A DNA stretch of 64,000 nucleotides. It comes from Neocallimastix lanati (nom. inval.). Its lineage: Eukaryota > Neocallimastigomycota > Neocallimastigomycetes > Neocallimastigales > Neocallimastigaceae. Shown one piece after another: positions 43,331-56,265 of the stretch (the stretch's first letter is position 1; the number at the start of each line of letters is the position of its first letter). The DNA is taken from the NCBI GenBank assembly GCA_016946835.1, contig JACVTC010000099.1, forward strand, positions 445,001-509,000, in the 5' to 3' direction. Made by a program: the position numbers and the translations under genes. Under the pieces are notes generated by a model. The model did no database searches. It saw only the letters and a list, made by a program, of their open reading frames with translations, and was not told the DNA's origin.

Positions 43331-46041
43331 TTATAATACTAAATAAACAATAAGTATAATTATTAAAGATTTCGTTATAGCCTTAATATTATAACCATCA
43401 CTAGTAGTTTGTTGAATTTGGTCTTCTGGATCAATTTGTGTGATTTGTGGACCAGCATATTCTTCATAATTACCTCCTGATTGCATTGGCTCTATATCTT
43501 TTACTTTTATTTTTTCTGCGGCTGATGGTGTTATGGCAACACTATCATATTGGAATCCAAATTCAGCGGAAACAGCATTAGCACGCATTTCAGTCCAATC
43601 TAAAATACCCCATGCATGTCTTCTACCTCCTTTTACAAGACCAGTATCAAAATCTTCAATATTAAAATCATACTTTTTAGAATTTTGACTAGTATATAAC
43701 TTCTTGAAACTGTAATCCCATTCTAATTCAGGTCTGAGTCTTTCAGCATATGAATTAACTTTTGCTCCCATAGCAACTGGATTGAAAATATGTTTAACAA
43801 TAGAAACTAAGTATGCTTCAAACATACCTTTAGTTAAACCTCCAGAAAGGAATTTATCAACAGCAACACGATGTGGTCCATCACTTTCACCAATATTCCA
43901 TGTACGATTAACATCTTCAGTATATGATTTCTTAGGGAAATCCTTACCATATCTATTAATTTCATCATTTAAACCACAACCCCATGTTAAATCAAAATCT
44001 TGATCAACGAAATAGTATTTGAAAGTGGAAGAAGTTGATTCCCTTGGATCATCATACATAACAAAATTAGTAGTATAATACCAATAAGAATCCCAATGAC
44101 CAGCAAGATATTCAACCTATTTAAAATTTTATACAAATACAAATGGATTTCGTTTAAATTAAATATGAAAACAAAACAAAAATAAAATTATCGTAAAAAA
44201 AAAAAATAAATAAGTAAATTTATAAATTAATAATAAATAATAATAAGAGTATTTACGAATAAATAATAATAAAATTATAAATAAATAATAATAATAAAAA
44301 TATATTATTATAGTTGTAAATAATAAAATTATAAATAAATTATAATAATAAAAAATATATATATATAATTATAATAATAAAATAAACAATAAATATATTA
44401 TAAATTAATAATATAAAAAAAATATATATATAATTATAGTAATAAATAATATAATTATAAATAAATAATAATAATAAAAAAATATATATATATATAATTA
44501 TAATAATAAATAAACAATAAATATATTATAAATTAATAATATATAAGATAATTATTATTTGTTATTTATAAAACTTACAGCTAATGCCTTAAAGAAAATG
44601 TCTAAATCAAACCACTTTTCACTAAATTCTTTGATTGATGATGCATCATCTACATTAACTTCTGCCATTGCTTTTTTCAAAGGTTCAATATGTTCATTAG
44701 TTTCATTTTCAAGTGGTTTAAATGATGAATTTGATTTACCAACTTCAAAATCAGCACCTGTGGCACAATCTAATGGTGATCCAAGATCTTTTGTTGAAAT
44801 ATTAATTTTTCCTGTCTTTTCATTACCATAGAAAGCAGATCTTACAAATGATTTATTAGTAACATCTTCTTGAATAATGTATAAACCAACTGGAGTACCA
44901 TCACAATAAACACGAGCAGTAACTGATTCATGTGTTGGATTTTCAATAGCATGAAGAATATCAGAATAAATAAGTTGCCTCATGAAAGCTGGATCTTCAG
45001 AACTAGCTCTTAACTTTAAGATAGTACGTTTAAATGGATTTTTGTTTTTAGCATCAGAAGGTAAACCAAAACGAACTTGGAATTTATCTTCATTACGATT
45101 TTTACATGCTGCTGGAACATGCTTTTAAATAGCATCGAAATATATTATATTATATTATATTATATTATATTATTTTATATTATTACATTTACATTGATAT
45201 ATTTTATATTAATATAATTATTTATTAATAATTATATTAATATTCAAATATATTAAATTAAAAAGATTAAAAAAAAAATTTTTTTTTTAATAATAAAGAA
45301 TAAATTTATATTTTAAATTAAATTAAAAATATAATATTTACTGTAAAGTAGTAGACACTATCTTTTAAAAAGAAAGTCATTCTTTGGAAGTGAGTAGTTC
45401 CTTGTGGAGCTTTTGTGAAAAAATCTAATGCACCTTCAACATATACTGTTGGAATATAGGAATCATCAAAAAGTTCTTGTTTACGAATTGAACGATTCCA
45501 CTTTTTATTTGTTGGAAAACCAAATTGATATAATTGTTTTACGGTTTCTTGACGACCAAAGAAATCATTATATGTTCTATCTTTTAATTCACCTTTAAAT
45601 TCTCTTTCAAATTGTTCATCCTCACCATCTTTACTATAATGATACCTAATAAAGTTTTATATAAAAAAAAAAAAATTTTGATTTTTATATATATATTAAA
45701 TATATTTTCAAATTTTTTTGTTAAAACATTTATAATATTTTTTGAATCTATAATTTTATAAATTTAGAGATTTATTTATTCATTTATTCATAAGTTTACT
45801 GTTAAGATTATTTTAATTTTATAAATGTAAATCCAACATTTTGAATTTGTATTTTTAAACACATTTTTATTTTTATTTTTTATTTCGATTTAAAGTTTTT
45901 AATTTTTTTATTCTTTTTTAAAGATTTTTATTCATTTATTCATAAATTTACTGTTAAGATTATTTTAATTTTTTTAAATGTAAATTCATTATTTTGAATT
46001 TTTATTTTTAAACACATTTTTATTTTTATTTTTTATTTCTA

Positions 46042-46073
<32 letters not shown>

Positions 46074-46091
46074 TTTTTTTAAGATTTTTAA

Positions 46092-46122
<31 letters not shown>

Positions 46123-46528
46123 ATCAATTTTTTATTGTGACTTTTTTATTTATTTTACTTTGATATATTTTACTTTTATTAATTTGATTTGATTTAATAT
46201 TTTCATATTTCATTTTATTTTTTAACTTTTAATTTTAAAATCATCGGTTATTTTTATATTAATTTAATATAATTTGTTTATAATAATATAAATTTGAATA
46301 AATATTTATTAATAACTTAATTGTTTATTATTCTTACTTTGCACCAACTTCAGTATTAACCGGACCTACAAAATATGGTAATTCTGCATATTTTGATAAT
46401 TGAGTTGGTTGACCATTAACAACAACTGAAACTGAATTACAGTTTATACATATAACTCTGAAATTTATATCTACTGCGTAAGAATATGCGGATAATAATA
46501 ATAAATTTGCTATTTTTAATAATCTCAT
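43331..46528 (-). CDS. Secreted CotH-family protein, copy 1, likely GPI-anchored
   Basis: CotH-fold protein-kinase-like surface or secreted protein. Four exons in frame: 46528-46338 (191 nt), 45645-45342 (304), 45121-44579 (543), 44116-43331 (786); 607 aa. Residues 1-18 form a signal peptide (MRLLKIANLLLLSAYSYA). INFRVICINCNSVSVVVNG follows. CotH blocks: DDSYIPTVYVEG, FKRTILKLRASSEDPAFMRQ, VYCDGTPVGLYIIQEDVTNK, LAGHWDSYWYYTTNFVMY, and the catalytic/metal-site-like block YYFVDQDFDLTWGCG. Cysteines (CINC, AACK, CATG) suit an extracellular fold. The C-terminal end is a Ser/Thr/Gln-rich stretch then SLIIILIVYLVL, as in a GPI signal. No dockerin is visible, so nothing ties it to the cellulosome. 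It lies 2.5 kb from the paralogue at 49044-51533. Relatives include bacterial spore-coat kinase CotH and surface proteins of Mucorales; the actual role here is unknown. Confidence 0.9.
45771..46050. repeat. Duplicated block of about 130-150 nt in intron 1 of CotH copy 1
   Basis: Two copies (about 45775-45900 and 45927-46050) share the order TTCATTTATTCATAA, TTTACTGTTAAGATTATTTT, TTTTGAATTT and TTTTTAAACACATTTTTATT. Only scattered substitutions separate them, so the duplication is fairly recent. It makes this intron about 690 nt against about 240 nt in the paralogue. Confidence 0.8.
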
Positions 46529-46587
46529 TTTTTTTTTTTTTTCTTTCTCTATTTTTTTTTTATAATAATTTTTTTTTATATAGTTTT

Positions 46588-46618
<31 letters not shown>

Positions 46619-47597
46619 AATATTTCGTATTATAATTATTATTTATTCCTTCTATTCACTAGTAATTAATACATTCTTTCTATTATTTTTTTTATTTTTT
46701 TTTTTTCGATAAAATCGTATTATCACTTTTTATTTATTTATATATTTATTTTTTTTTTTTTTCTAAAGATTGATTGTTTAGGTAAAATAATTCTTTTTTT
46801 TTTTTAAAAAAAATAAAAGAAGAAAAGAAAAAATTTAATATTAGATTAAGAATTTTATAAAAAAAAAACTATTTTTTATTTTCTTTTTATTTTCTTCCTT
46901 TATTTTTAAAAAATATTTAAAAACATCCAAAATAATAATAAATAAATAAATAAAAAACCAAGAAAAACGTATATCTATATTTTATAATTTTATATTTATT
47001 TCAAAATATTAAAATAATTTTATATTATAAATAATATAAATAATATAAAGATAATATATTATATTAATATATTATATTATTAATATTTATTTAAATTTAT
47101 TTAAATATAGTTTAATTGTTGTATATATATTAATTGTATATATATACAACCCTAATTCACATATATATATATTTTTTTTATTTTTTTTTTTTTTCGTAAA
47201 TTCTATTATTATAATTTACTTTAAATATAAAATAATGATAATAATAATAATAATAATAAAAACAATAATTTTTTTAAATAATTATAAAATTTATTATAGT
47301 TTATAGTTTACGGTATAATTAATATATTTTATTACAATTTAAAGTTTATTTATTAAATTAAAATATGAAATTAATGGTGGATTCTATCCAATAAGAATTC
47401 AGTGTTAATATAAAAATTTAAAATAATTTAGCAAAATCAAAAAAAAAAATTAGAAGTTCTAAAATAATGAAAAAAATTAAATTAAATAATAATAAAAAAC
47501 ACTATATAATAATATATAATAATAAAAAAAAAAAAATAAAAAATAAAAATAAAATAAAAATACTAGTAAAAATAAAAATCCTAAAGAAGTTATAATA

Positions 47598-47638
<41 letters not shown>

Positions 47639-47917
47639 AATATAAGAAAGTATTAATTATAATTGCTAATTTGTATTTTTTAATCAAAAAATTATATTAT
47701 TAAATATATTAGATATTTAAAATTAATAAAATTATTAAAGTTTTTTTTTTTTGTAGTTAACTTAAATAAAACATAAAAAAAAGCATTTTCCAAAAAATAC
47801 ATAAATATATATATAATTAATATTAAAATAAGTTTTGTTAAACATTGTAAAATTTTATTAGGTATATGGGTATGAAATTTTTAAAATTTATAAGCAAGAA
47901 TTAAAAAAAAATAAAAA

Positions 47918-47958
<41 letters not shown>

Positions 47959-48619
47959 TAATATTTTATAATAATAATAATAATAATATATTTTATATCT
48001 ATAATTATAACATTAATAGACAGATAAATAGATAAATTATTGTAATATTATTATGATTATTTGTTGTTGTAACAAAATTCAGTTAGTTATTAGCAAAATT
48101 ATTTTTGTTTTATTTTAAATGGATATAACCTATATTTAAAATTTTAAATATTACCATAAAAGGTTGAGTTTATGGTATTTAAAAAAAAAAAAAAAAAAAA
48201 AAAATGAAATAAAATTGGATATATGAATTAGTAGGATTAAATTATGATATATTGATATATTTAAACAATATTACCCTTTTTCATTTAATAAATAATAATG
48301 AAAAAATATTTATATATAACAAATAAATAATAATTAATAATTACTAAATAATAATGATAATAATAATAAATAATTAATAATTAATAGATTATTAATAATA
48401 AATAATCAACAATAATTAATAATTAATAATAATAAATAATAAACAATAATTAATAATTAATAATTAAAAAAATAATATATATATAAAAAATTTAAAAAAG
48501 TAATATGTATAGTTTATTAAATATATATATATATTTAAAAATAAATAATAAAAAATACATTTAAATTTCTACTATTAATATTTTTATAAAATGTTGATTC
48601 ATTAGTCTTTCTATATAGA

Positions 48620-48655
<36 letters not shown>

Positions 48656-49043
48656 TTTTATTTATATAAATATATATTTTTTATTATTAGTATTATTTTA
48701 TTATTATTTTATTATATTTTATATTTTATATACAATTTTTTTTTTTATTTTAATTTTTTTTTTTAAATATCTCTATAACTGTTATAAATTATGTATAAAT
48801 ATTTTATATATATATAACATAATATAAATTTATTTTTTATTCATTATTCATAAATTTATATAGTATTATTTATAATCTTTAAATTTTTTTTTTTAAAAAA
48901 AAAAAAAAAAATAAAAATTATTGGAAAAAGAATATTTATATAAATGATAATTATCTCTGATAAATATTGTTTCTTATTATATTATTATTATCATCATTAT
49001 TATTATATATATATATTTTTTAGCAAAAAGAAAAAAAAAATTA
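46529..49043. other. Spacer between the two CotH genes
   Basis: A/T low complexity: TTTA repeats near 46590-46616, AAATA repeats near 47605-47640, (TTA)n near 47920-47958, AATAATTAAT-type repeats near 48330-48470. No gene seen. Contains the CotH copy 1 promoter near 46530 and the copy 2 3' end near 49043. Confidence 0.5.
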
Positions 49044-51203
49044 TTAAATTAATAAATATACAAGAACGATAATAACTAAAGATTTGGTAATGCTTTCAAA
49101 TGAAGAAGCATGACTCATAGCCTCAGCTGGATCAATTTTTGTTACCTTTTCACCAGTATATTTCTCATAGTTACCTCCAGATTCTATTGGTTCAATATCT
49201 GTAACCTTCATCTTTTCAGCTGCTGATGGAGTTAATGGAACACTATCATATTCAAATCCAAATTCTGAACAGACAGCATTAGCACGCATTTCAGTCCAAT
49301 CTAAAATACCCCATTCATGTCTTTTACCTCCAGTTAAAAGACCAGTATCAAAATCTTCAATATTAAATTCATACTTTTTAGAATTTTGACTAGTATATAA
49401 TTTTTGGAAACTATAATCCCATTCTAATTCAGGTCTTAGTCTTTCAGCATATGAATCAATTTTTGCTTTCATGGCAACTGGATTGAAAATATGTTTAACA
49501 ATAGAAACTAAATATGCTTCAAACATACCTTTAGTTAAACCTCCAGAAAGGAATTTATCAACAGCATAACGATTGGGTCCATCACTACTACCAATATTCC
49601 ATGTACGATTAACATCTTCAGTATATGATTTCTTAGGGAAATCCTTACCATATCTGTTGATTTCATCACTTAAACCACAACCCCATGTTAAATCAAAATC
49701 TTGATCAATGAAATAGTATTTGAAAGTATTAGAAGTTGATTCCTTTGGATCATCATACATTACAAAATTTGTAGTATAATACCAATAAGAATCCCAATGA
49801 CCTGCAAGATATTCAACCTATAATATAATAATAATATTTTTTTTTTTATTAATCAAAAGTATAAATTATATTTCATTGAATTAACTATATTAATACGTTT
49901 TTTTATTAATAATAATAATATTATTATATAATAATTATACATACAGCTAATGCCTTAAAGAATATATCTAAATCAAACCAAGTTTTACTAAAGTTTTCAA
50001 TGGAATTTTTATCGTTAACATCAACAGCTGCCACTGCTTCTCTTAAAGGTTCAATTCTAGAATTATTACCACCTTCAAGTGGCTTAAAAGAGGAAACGGA
50101 TTCTCCAACATCGAAATCAGCACCAGTTGAACAATCCAATGGGAAACCAAGTTCATTTGAAGATACTGATATCTTACCTGTTTTTTCATCACCATAGAAA
50201 GCTGATCTTATAAATGATTTTGTAGTTACATCTTCTTGTAAAACATAAAGACCAACTGGAATACCATCAGAATAAACACGAACGGTTACTGATTCATGCG
50301 CTGGATTTTCAATAGCATGAAGAATATCAGTATAAATTAATTGTCTTATGAAAGCTGGATCTTCAGAACTAGCTCTTAACTTTAAAATACTACGATTTAA
50401 TGGTGTTTTATTATTGGCATCACCTGGTAAACCAAAACGAAGTTGGAATTTATCTTCATTACGATTTTTACATGCGACTGGAACATTCTATTTAGTTAGG
50501 ATAAAGCATTTTTAATTTTTCCATTTTAATTGAATATATATTTTACATATATTTAACATAATGTTTGATATTTATTATTATAATTTTTTTTTTAAAAAAA
50601 AATATATATATATATAGTTTATTTTTGATATTTTTAATAATATATAAATAATAATAAATAAAAAATTATATATTATATATAATATAGATAAAATATATAT
50701 AATTATAAGTTATTTTTATAAAAATAATAATAACTAATATTATTATAATATTTAAATATTTATTTTATAATATATAAATAAAATGAATTTTTTATTTACA
50801 GTAAAATAATGAATATCATCCTTTAAAAAGAATGTCATTTTTGTGAAATAACTTGTACCCATTGGTGCAGTTTTAAAGAAATCTAAACCTCCTTCAATAT
50901 AAATTGTTGGAATATAGGAATCATCGAAAAGTTCCTGTTTACCAATAGATCGATTCCATTTTTTATTTGTTGGAAAACCAAATTGATATAATTGTTTAAT
51001 TGTTTCTTGACGACCATAGAAATCATTATAAGTTCTATCTTTTAAAGTATCATCAAATTCTCTCTCAAAAATTTCGTCAGTTCCATCAGAAACATAATGG
51101 TACCTATATATATATATTTATATTATTTTTTTATATTAATTTTATTAATGTTTATTTAAATTCATCTTTTAAATATTTTTTTTTCTTTATAATTTTAAAT
51201 TAA

Positions 51204-51234
<31 letters not shown>

Positions 51235-51533
51235 AAATAATAAATACTATTTATTTATTATTAATTTTTAATTGAAGTTTTCTTCTAATAAAAATGAGAA
51301 TTTTTTTTTTTTTTTTTTATTTCTTTAAAAAGTAATCATTACTTTGTACCACTTGACGCTTCAGCTTTACCCATAAAATATGGTAAATCATTGTATTTTG
51401 TTAAAGGTACCACATTACCATTAACATTTACAGAAACTTGATTACAATTTATACAAATAACTCTGAAATTTATTTCTGCAGCATATGAATATGCTGCTAT
51501 TGATAATGAACTTAATAAATTCAAGAATTTCAT
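49044..51533 (-). CDS. Secreted CotH-family protein, copy 2, likely GPI-anchored
   Basis: Paralogue of the gene at 43331-46528. Four exons: 51533-51343 (191 nt), 51103-50800 (304), 50487-49945 (543), 49817-49044 (774); 603 aa. The first three exons have exactly the same lengths and phases as in copy 1, and most of the protein aligns without gaps. Signal peptide MKFLNLLSSLSIAAYSYA, then INFRVICINCNQVSVNVNG. Shared CotH blocks: DDSYIPTIYIEGGLDFF, LKLRASSEDPAFIRQLIY, DGIPVGLYVLQEDVTTK, and YYFIDQDFDLTWGCG in exon 4. The protein ends with a short Ser-rich linker and a hydrophobic tail SLVIIVLVYLLI, a GPI-type signal. Differences cluster in the acidic linker after CSTGADFDVGES and in the C-terminal linker, while the catalytic-like core is conserved. 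Confidence 0.9.
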
Positions 51534-53202
51534 TTTTCTTTTTGTTATATATATATATTAATATATATATTTGTATCTATTTCTTTTGATTTATATTTCT
51601 TTCTAATTGTAAAAAAGAATTTCAAATTTTATATTTAATAAAATAATATGTAAAAATTTTTATAAATAATGATACTAAAAACAAATTAAAAAAAAAAAAA
51701 AAAAAAAAAGGAAAAAAAATTTTTTTTTTAATAAATATATAATTCCAAATATATTAAATTTTCAAGAATATAAATTATAAATTATTTAAAATATAAACTT
51801 TTAAAATTCATTATTAGTTCAATACTTTAATATATTAATATCAATATATTTAAATTTTTTTATTTTTATTATTCTTTTTTTCTTTTCTTTTCTTGAATAT
51901 TTAATATTTAATATTTATTATATATATATAATATATTTTTATACATTTAATATTAATTTATATATTAAATTTTAATATTTCATTTTTATTATTTCATTTT
52001 TATTATTTTTTTTTTTTTAATATTTTTTTTATTTTTTTATGATTATCAAAACAATAACACTTTTAATATGAAATTTAATTTAAAAATTAATTATTTAATA
52101 TTTATTAATATTTATATCATTTTTAAATGAAATTCTCCTAAAGATATGTTGTATTATAATAATATAACGCAATAACATTATTTCATTTCAAATAGGACTA
52201 AATTTGTACTTTATGTAATACTAATTTTTTTTTTTATTTCATTTATTAATATTATTTTGAATAAATCTACACTGTATTATTAATTTTTTTTTTAATACTA
52301 TTTTATAGTAACTAAATCTACTCTGTTTTCTCTCTAAATTATTCAAAAAATAAAAAATCAAATATTAAATGATTAAAAACTATAATGATAACTAATAATA
52401 ACCATAATAATTATTAGGAATAATTATGGTTTAACTAAAAGAATAATAATAAAATAAAGCTCATGTGTAATAATTCAATAAAATATTATTTTACCAATAT
52501 TAATATATTTCTTAGTATTAATCTGTAATATTCAGTAATATTTATATTACTATATAGTATATATATAAATAATGTATTAACAGTAAAATTATTAATTAAT
52601 ATTATATATAAAATATATTAAATTCTTAAATACACATTATTTATTTATTATAGTATTGTTTCTTTAAAAAAAATAAAAAATAAAAAAACAGATTAAATTG
52701 TATTAATAATTAATTAAATTATATTAAATTATTAATTCATAATATATTATTTACATAATAAACAAATTTTAAAATATATTATTTATATATATCATAGCAT
52801 CAAACTAATGATTAAATTAAAAGGAAAATTGACCAATGATATTATTTTAATTTAAATCAATTTTTTTTTTAAATTTAAATTAATAAAACATCTTATATTA
52901 TGTATAAATATATTATTTATTATAAAATTATTAACTTTACTACTTTTTTATTTTTTATTAAATAAAATTACAGTAGACAAAAGTTTCATTTTCCACAAAA
53001 AAGTTGCTTGTGAAACAAATTCATAATTTGTCATACCATGAATATTTTACCGCATTTGGTTAAAAGTGAAACTTTTTTTTTATTAAAATAATATATTTAA
53101 TAATACGTATAAATATTAATATATAAATGATTAAATTTATAATTATTAAATACATACATATATATATAAAAATAAAAATAAAAATATTAATATTAAATAC
53201 AT

Positions 53203-53278
53203 CTTAGCAATTAGAAGGTATTTTTTAAAATTAAAAGGTATAATTTTTAATTTTAAAGTATACCTTCTAATTGTTAAG
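53203..53278. repeat. 76-nt near-perfect hairpin
   Basis: The outer arms CTTAGCAATTAGAAGGTAT and ATACCTTCTAATTGTTAAG pair along 19 nt with one G-T mismatch. The inner arms (TTTAAAATTAAAA / TTTTAATTTTAAA) also pair, leaving a loop of about 7-9 nt around GGTATAA. It could be a foldback element or a transcribed hairpin. Confidence 0.8.
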
Positions 53279-53690
53279 TATAAAATATATATGAAACAAA
53301 ATTAGTAAAATTTATATAATACTATAAGAATTTTTTTTTTTTTTTAGATGGGGAAGAGAATACGCTTCCATAATTTTATTAATTTTATTATTAAAAAAAG
53401 TATAATATATATAATAAAAAGTTTAAACTTTTCATTCTAATATTGAAAAAAACAGTAACAAAAAATATTTATTAAATATTAGTCTTTGGTATTAATAGTC
53501 GAAACATTTTAATTTTAAAAAAAAAAAAATATATATATATATATATAAGTCATTGGATATACATATTTCATTAAGTGGTATATCAAATTACAATTAAATA
53601 GGAAAAAAAAAAGTATAAATTATATAAACATAAAAATAAAGAATTTACCAAAATTCAAGTAAATTTTGTTTTTCTTTTTTTCTTTTTTTT

Positions 53691-53763
53691 TTAAAAACTT
53701 TTGTAAATATCTATTTGTACGGTGCCACCAACATTCAATTCATTCAGCTCATCAATACTTCTT
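53691..53763 (-). pseudogene. Orphan C-terminal exon-like fragment
   Basis: After an acceptor-like TATATAG the minus strand reads RSIDELNELNVGGTVQIDIY, then K-S-F and a stop at 53691. Base composition is clearly richer than the surroundings. No other exon is visible within 2 kb upstream on this strand, so it looks like a leftover of a lost or rearranged gene. Family not recognised. Confidence 0.35.
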
Positions 53764-54235
53764 CTATATATAATATGATATATATATAATATATATCAAT
53801 ATTTAAGTGGATTTATAAAATTTTAATTTAAAAATGAGTTTATTTATATTTAAATTTTTTTTTTTTTTTTTTTTAATTAATTAATAAACAATTTTCATAT
53901 TTTTAAAAATATATAAAATTAATTTTTTTTTAAATACTAAATAAAAATGTTAAAATATATAATTTAATATATTGAACCTTCCTTAATATGAATTATAAAT
54001 ACATTACAATACTGTTAATATATTGTATTCTTTTTGCTATTTTTATTTCACTGAAAAAAAAAATTTTTTTTAAATAATATAAATAAAAGATATCTAATAT
54101 TTATAATTACAATTTTATTTATTTATATATATATATATTTATTTACTAGTTAGAAATGTATTTAGTCATTTTAATAAAAAGGTATATCAAAAATAAGATT
54201 TAAAAACTTCTATAAGTTCAAGTTGAAATGTTAAA

Positions 54236-54934
54236 AATGAAAATGAAAATTATTATAATCATTGAAATAATAAAATTTGTATTTCATTATTCCCTCTTAA
54301 AAAATTATTTTTTTTATCTTATTTATCTTTTTTACTCTAATTCATTTGACTTTTATTATTATTATTAGTAATAGTAGTATGTAATAGCTTTTAAAAAAGT
54401 AAAAATAAAATATATTAGATGAAAATTTATATTTAATTAAACAGATTTAACCTTATTAATAAATATATTTTAAATAAAATTTTTATTTTTAGGCAAAATA
54501 ATAATATAAGCAAAATAATTTAAATGGTTTTAAATGTATATATATATTTTTTCTTCTATTATAAGTTTAAGTTTAAATATTATAAGTGAAAATAAAAAAT
54601 TATTATATTTTAGCAATATTATAAAGTTGTTATTTGTTATTTCATTAATGCTTCATAAAAAAACAATTTTTTTTAAACTTGTTTTATTTTTTGTTTAATT
54701 TTATTTGATTTTATTAATAATAGTATTATTATTATTATTAATCTTTATTCATTTGCTTATTATTCTAGTGATTATTTATTTTAAAAGAAATATTTTCTAT
54801 ATAAATATTTTTTATTTAATAGTACATCAAAAATAAATTTGAACTTTTATTTTATTCACTAAATTGTAATTAATATAATAAAATTAATTTCTAGGCCCTT
54901 ATAAAAAATCCAATACATTTATATTAGAAGTTTT

Positions 54935-54965
<31 letters not shown>

Positions 54966-55301
54966 TTTTAATATATATTAGATGAAAAGTAGTATTTTAT
55001 TAGACAAATTTAATCCTATTATGATAAATATATTTGATTATCATTTTACCCTAAAAGTAAAAGTTTTATTTAAAATATATTTATTAATAAGGTTAAATAC
55101 AAATTTTCATCTAATATATTTATTTTTACTTTTTTAAAAGCTATTACATACTATTATTACTAATAATAATAATAATAATATAAGTCAAACGAATTATAGA
55201 AAAAAAAAAAAATAAAAAAGATAAAAAAATAATTTTATAAGAGGGAATAATGAAATACCAATTTTATTATTTCAATGATTATAATAATTTTCATTTTAAG
55301 G
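54236..55301. repeat. Large inverted repeat, arms about 255 nt, spacer about 555 nt
   Basis: The arm at about 54236-54492 is closely complementary to about 55048-55301. Shared landmarks are ATTTCATTATTCCCTC, GTATGTAATAGCTTTTAAAA, AAAAAGTAAAAATAAA, ATATTAGATGAAAATTT and ACCTTATTAATAAATATATT. Sequence outside arm 2 (AGG-AAAATGATAAT ... AATTTAAAT) also repeats directly the sequence after arm 1, so the block has been copied more than once. No transposase frame was found in the spacer. Confidence 0.8.
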
Positions 55302-55898
55302 TAAAATGATAATCAAAGTAAAAATAATTTAAATAGTTTCATATATATATTTAATCTATAAGTTCAATTTTTTATATTTATAAAAATAATAATTAATATT
55401 ACATTCATTCATATAATAAGTTGCTATTTCATTAATAATCTTATAAGGAATAAATATTATAGAAATAGTTTTATAATAAATTAAATAGGCATGATTCACA
55501 TGTACATATTATAAATGTACTAAATACATACATTTTATCATATATATATATATACTTTTTTTCATTTTATTTTATTTTTTATTTTATTAAATTTGATTCT
55601 ATAATGTTAAATATAATAACATTAATAACATTAATGTATTTTTATTTCTTAAGGATATTTTTTATTTATTAATAAAAAAATTTATTGATATAGTTTAAAA
55701 AGAACTTAATAAAAATGAAATATTATTATTTGTATGAATATATATAAAGAACCATAATAAGGAAATAATAATATTATTTGAAAAATATTTAATTATAAAA
55801 TAAAAATTAATATAATTATAATATATAAAAAATTTTTTCTTTATTTGAATGAATAAATAAATTAATAAATAAATAAATTAATAAATAATTTTATAAAT

Positions 55899-55944
<46 letters not shown>

Positions 55945-56265
55945 AAAGAAAATAAAAAATAAAAATAAAAATAACAATGAAAGTTAACTAACTTCAATAT
56001 TTCTATGTTGTTGAAATAAGAATTCATCTATTATACTATTTTTGATTATCTAAATATTTACCAATTATTTTATTTTTTTTTAATTATAAATTACTTCTAT
56101 ATAATTTTTATTTATATATATATTATATAAAAGGATATATATATAAATTTACATTTTGAAATTTTGAAATTTTGAAAATTTAATTTATATTAATTTTGCT
56201 TTACAATATTATTTCAATTATTATCATTATTATCATTATTATCATTATTATTATTATCATTACTA

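Larger units (their letters stand above)
51534..56265. other. Repeat-rich gene-free stretch
   Basis: Contains a possible short Tc1-like MITE (about 52970-53085), a long hairpin (53203-53278), an orphan exon-like patch (53691-53763), and a large inverted repeat (about 54236-55301). The rest is A/T low complexity. No intact gene or structural RNA is supported. Confidence 0.55.

Noticed and set aside
43782-44003. Plus-strand frames opposite the CotH genes (also 44559-44831, 50000-50197)
   Set aside because: Antisense shadows of conserved CotH exons.
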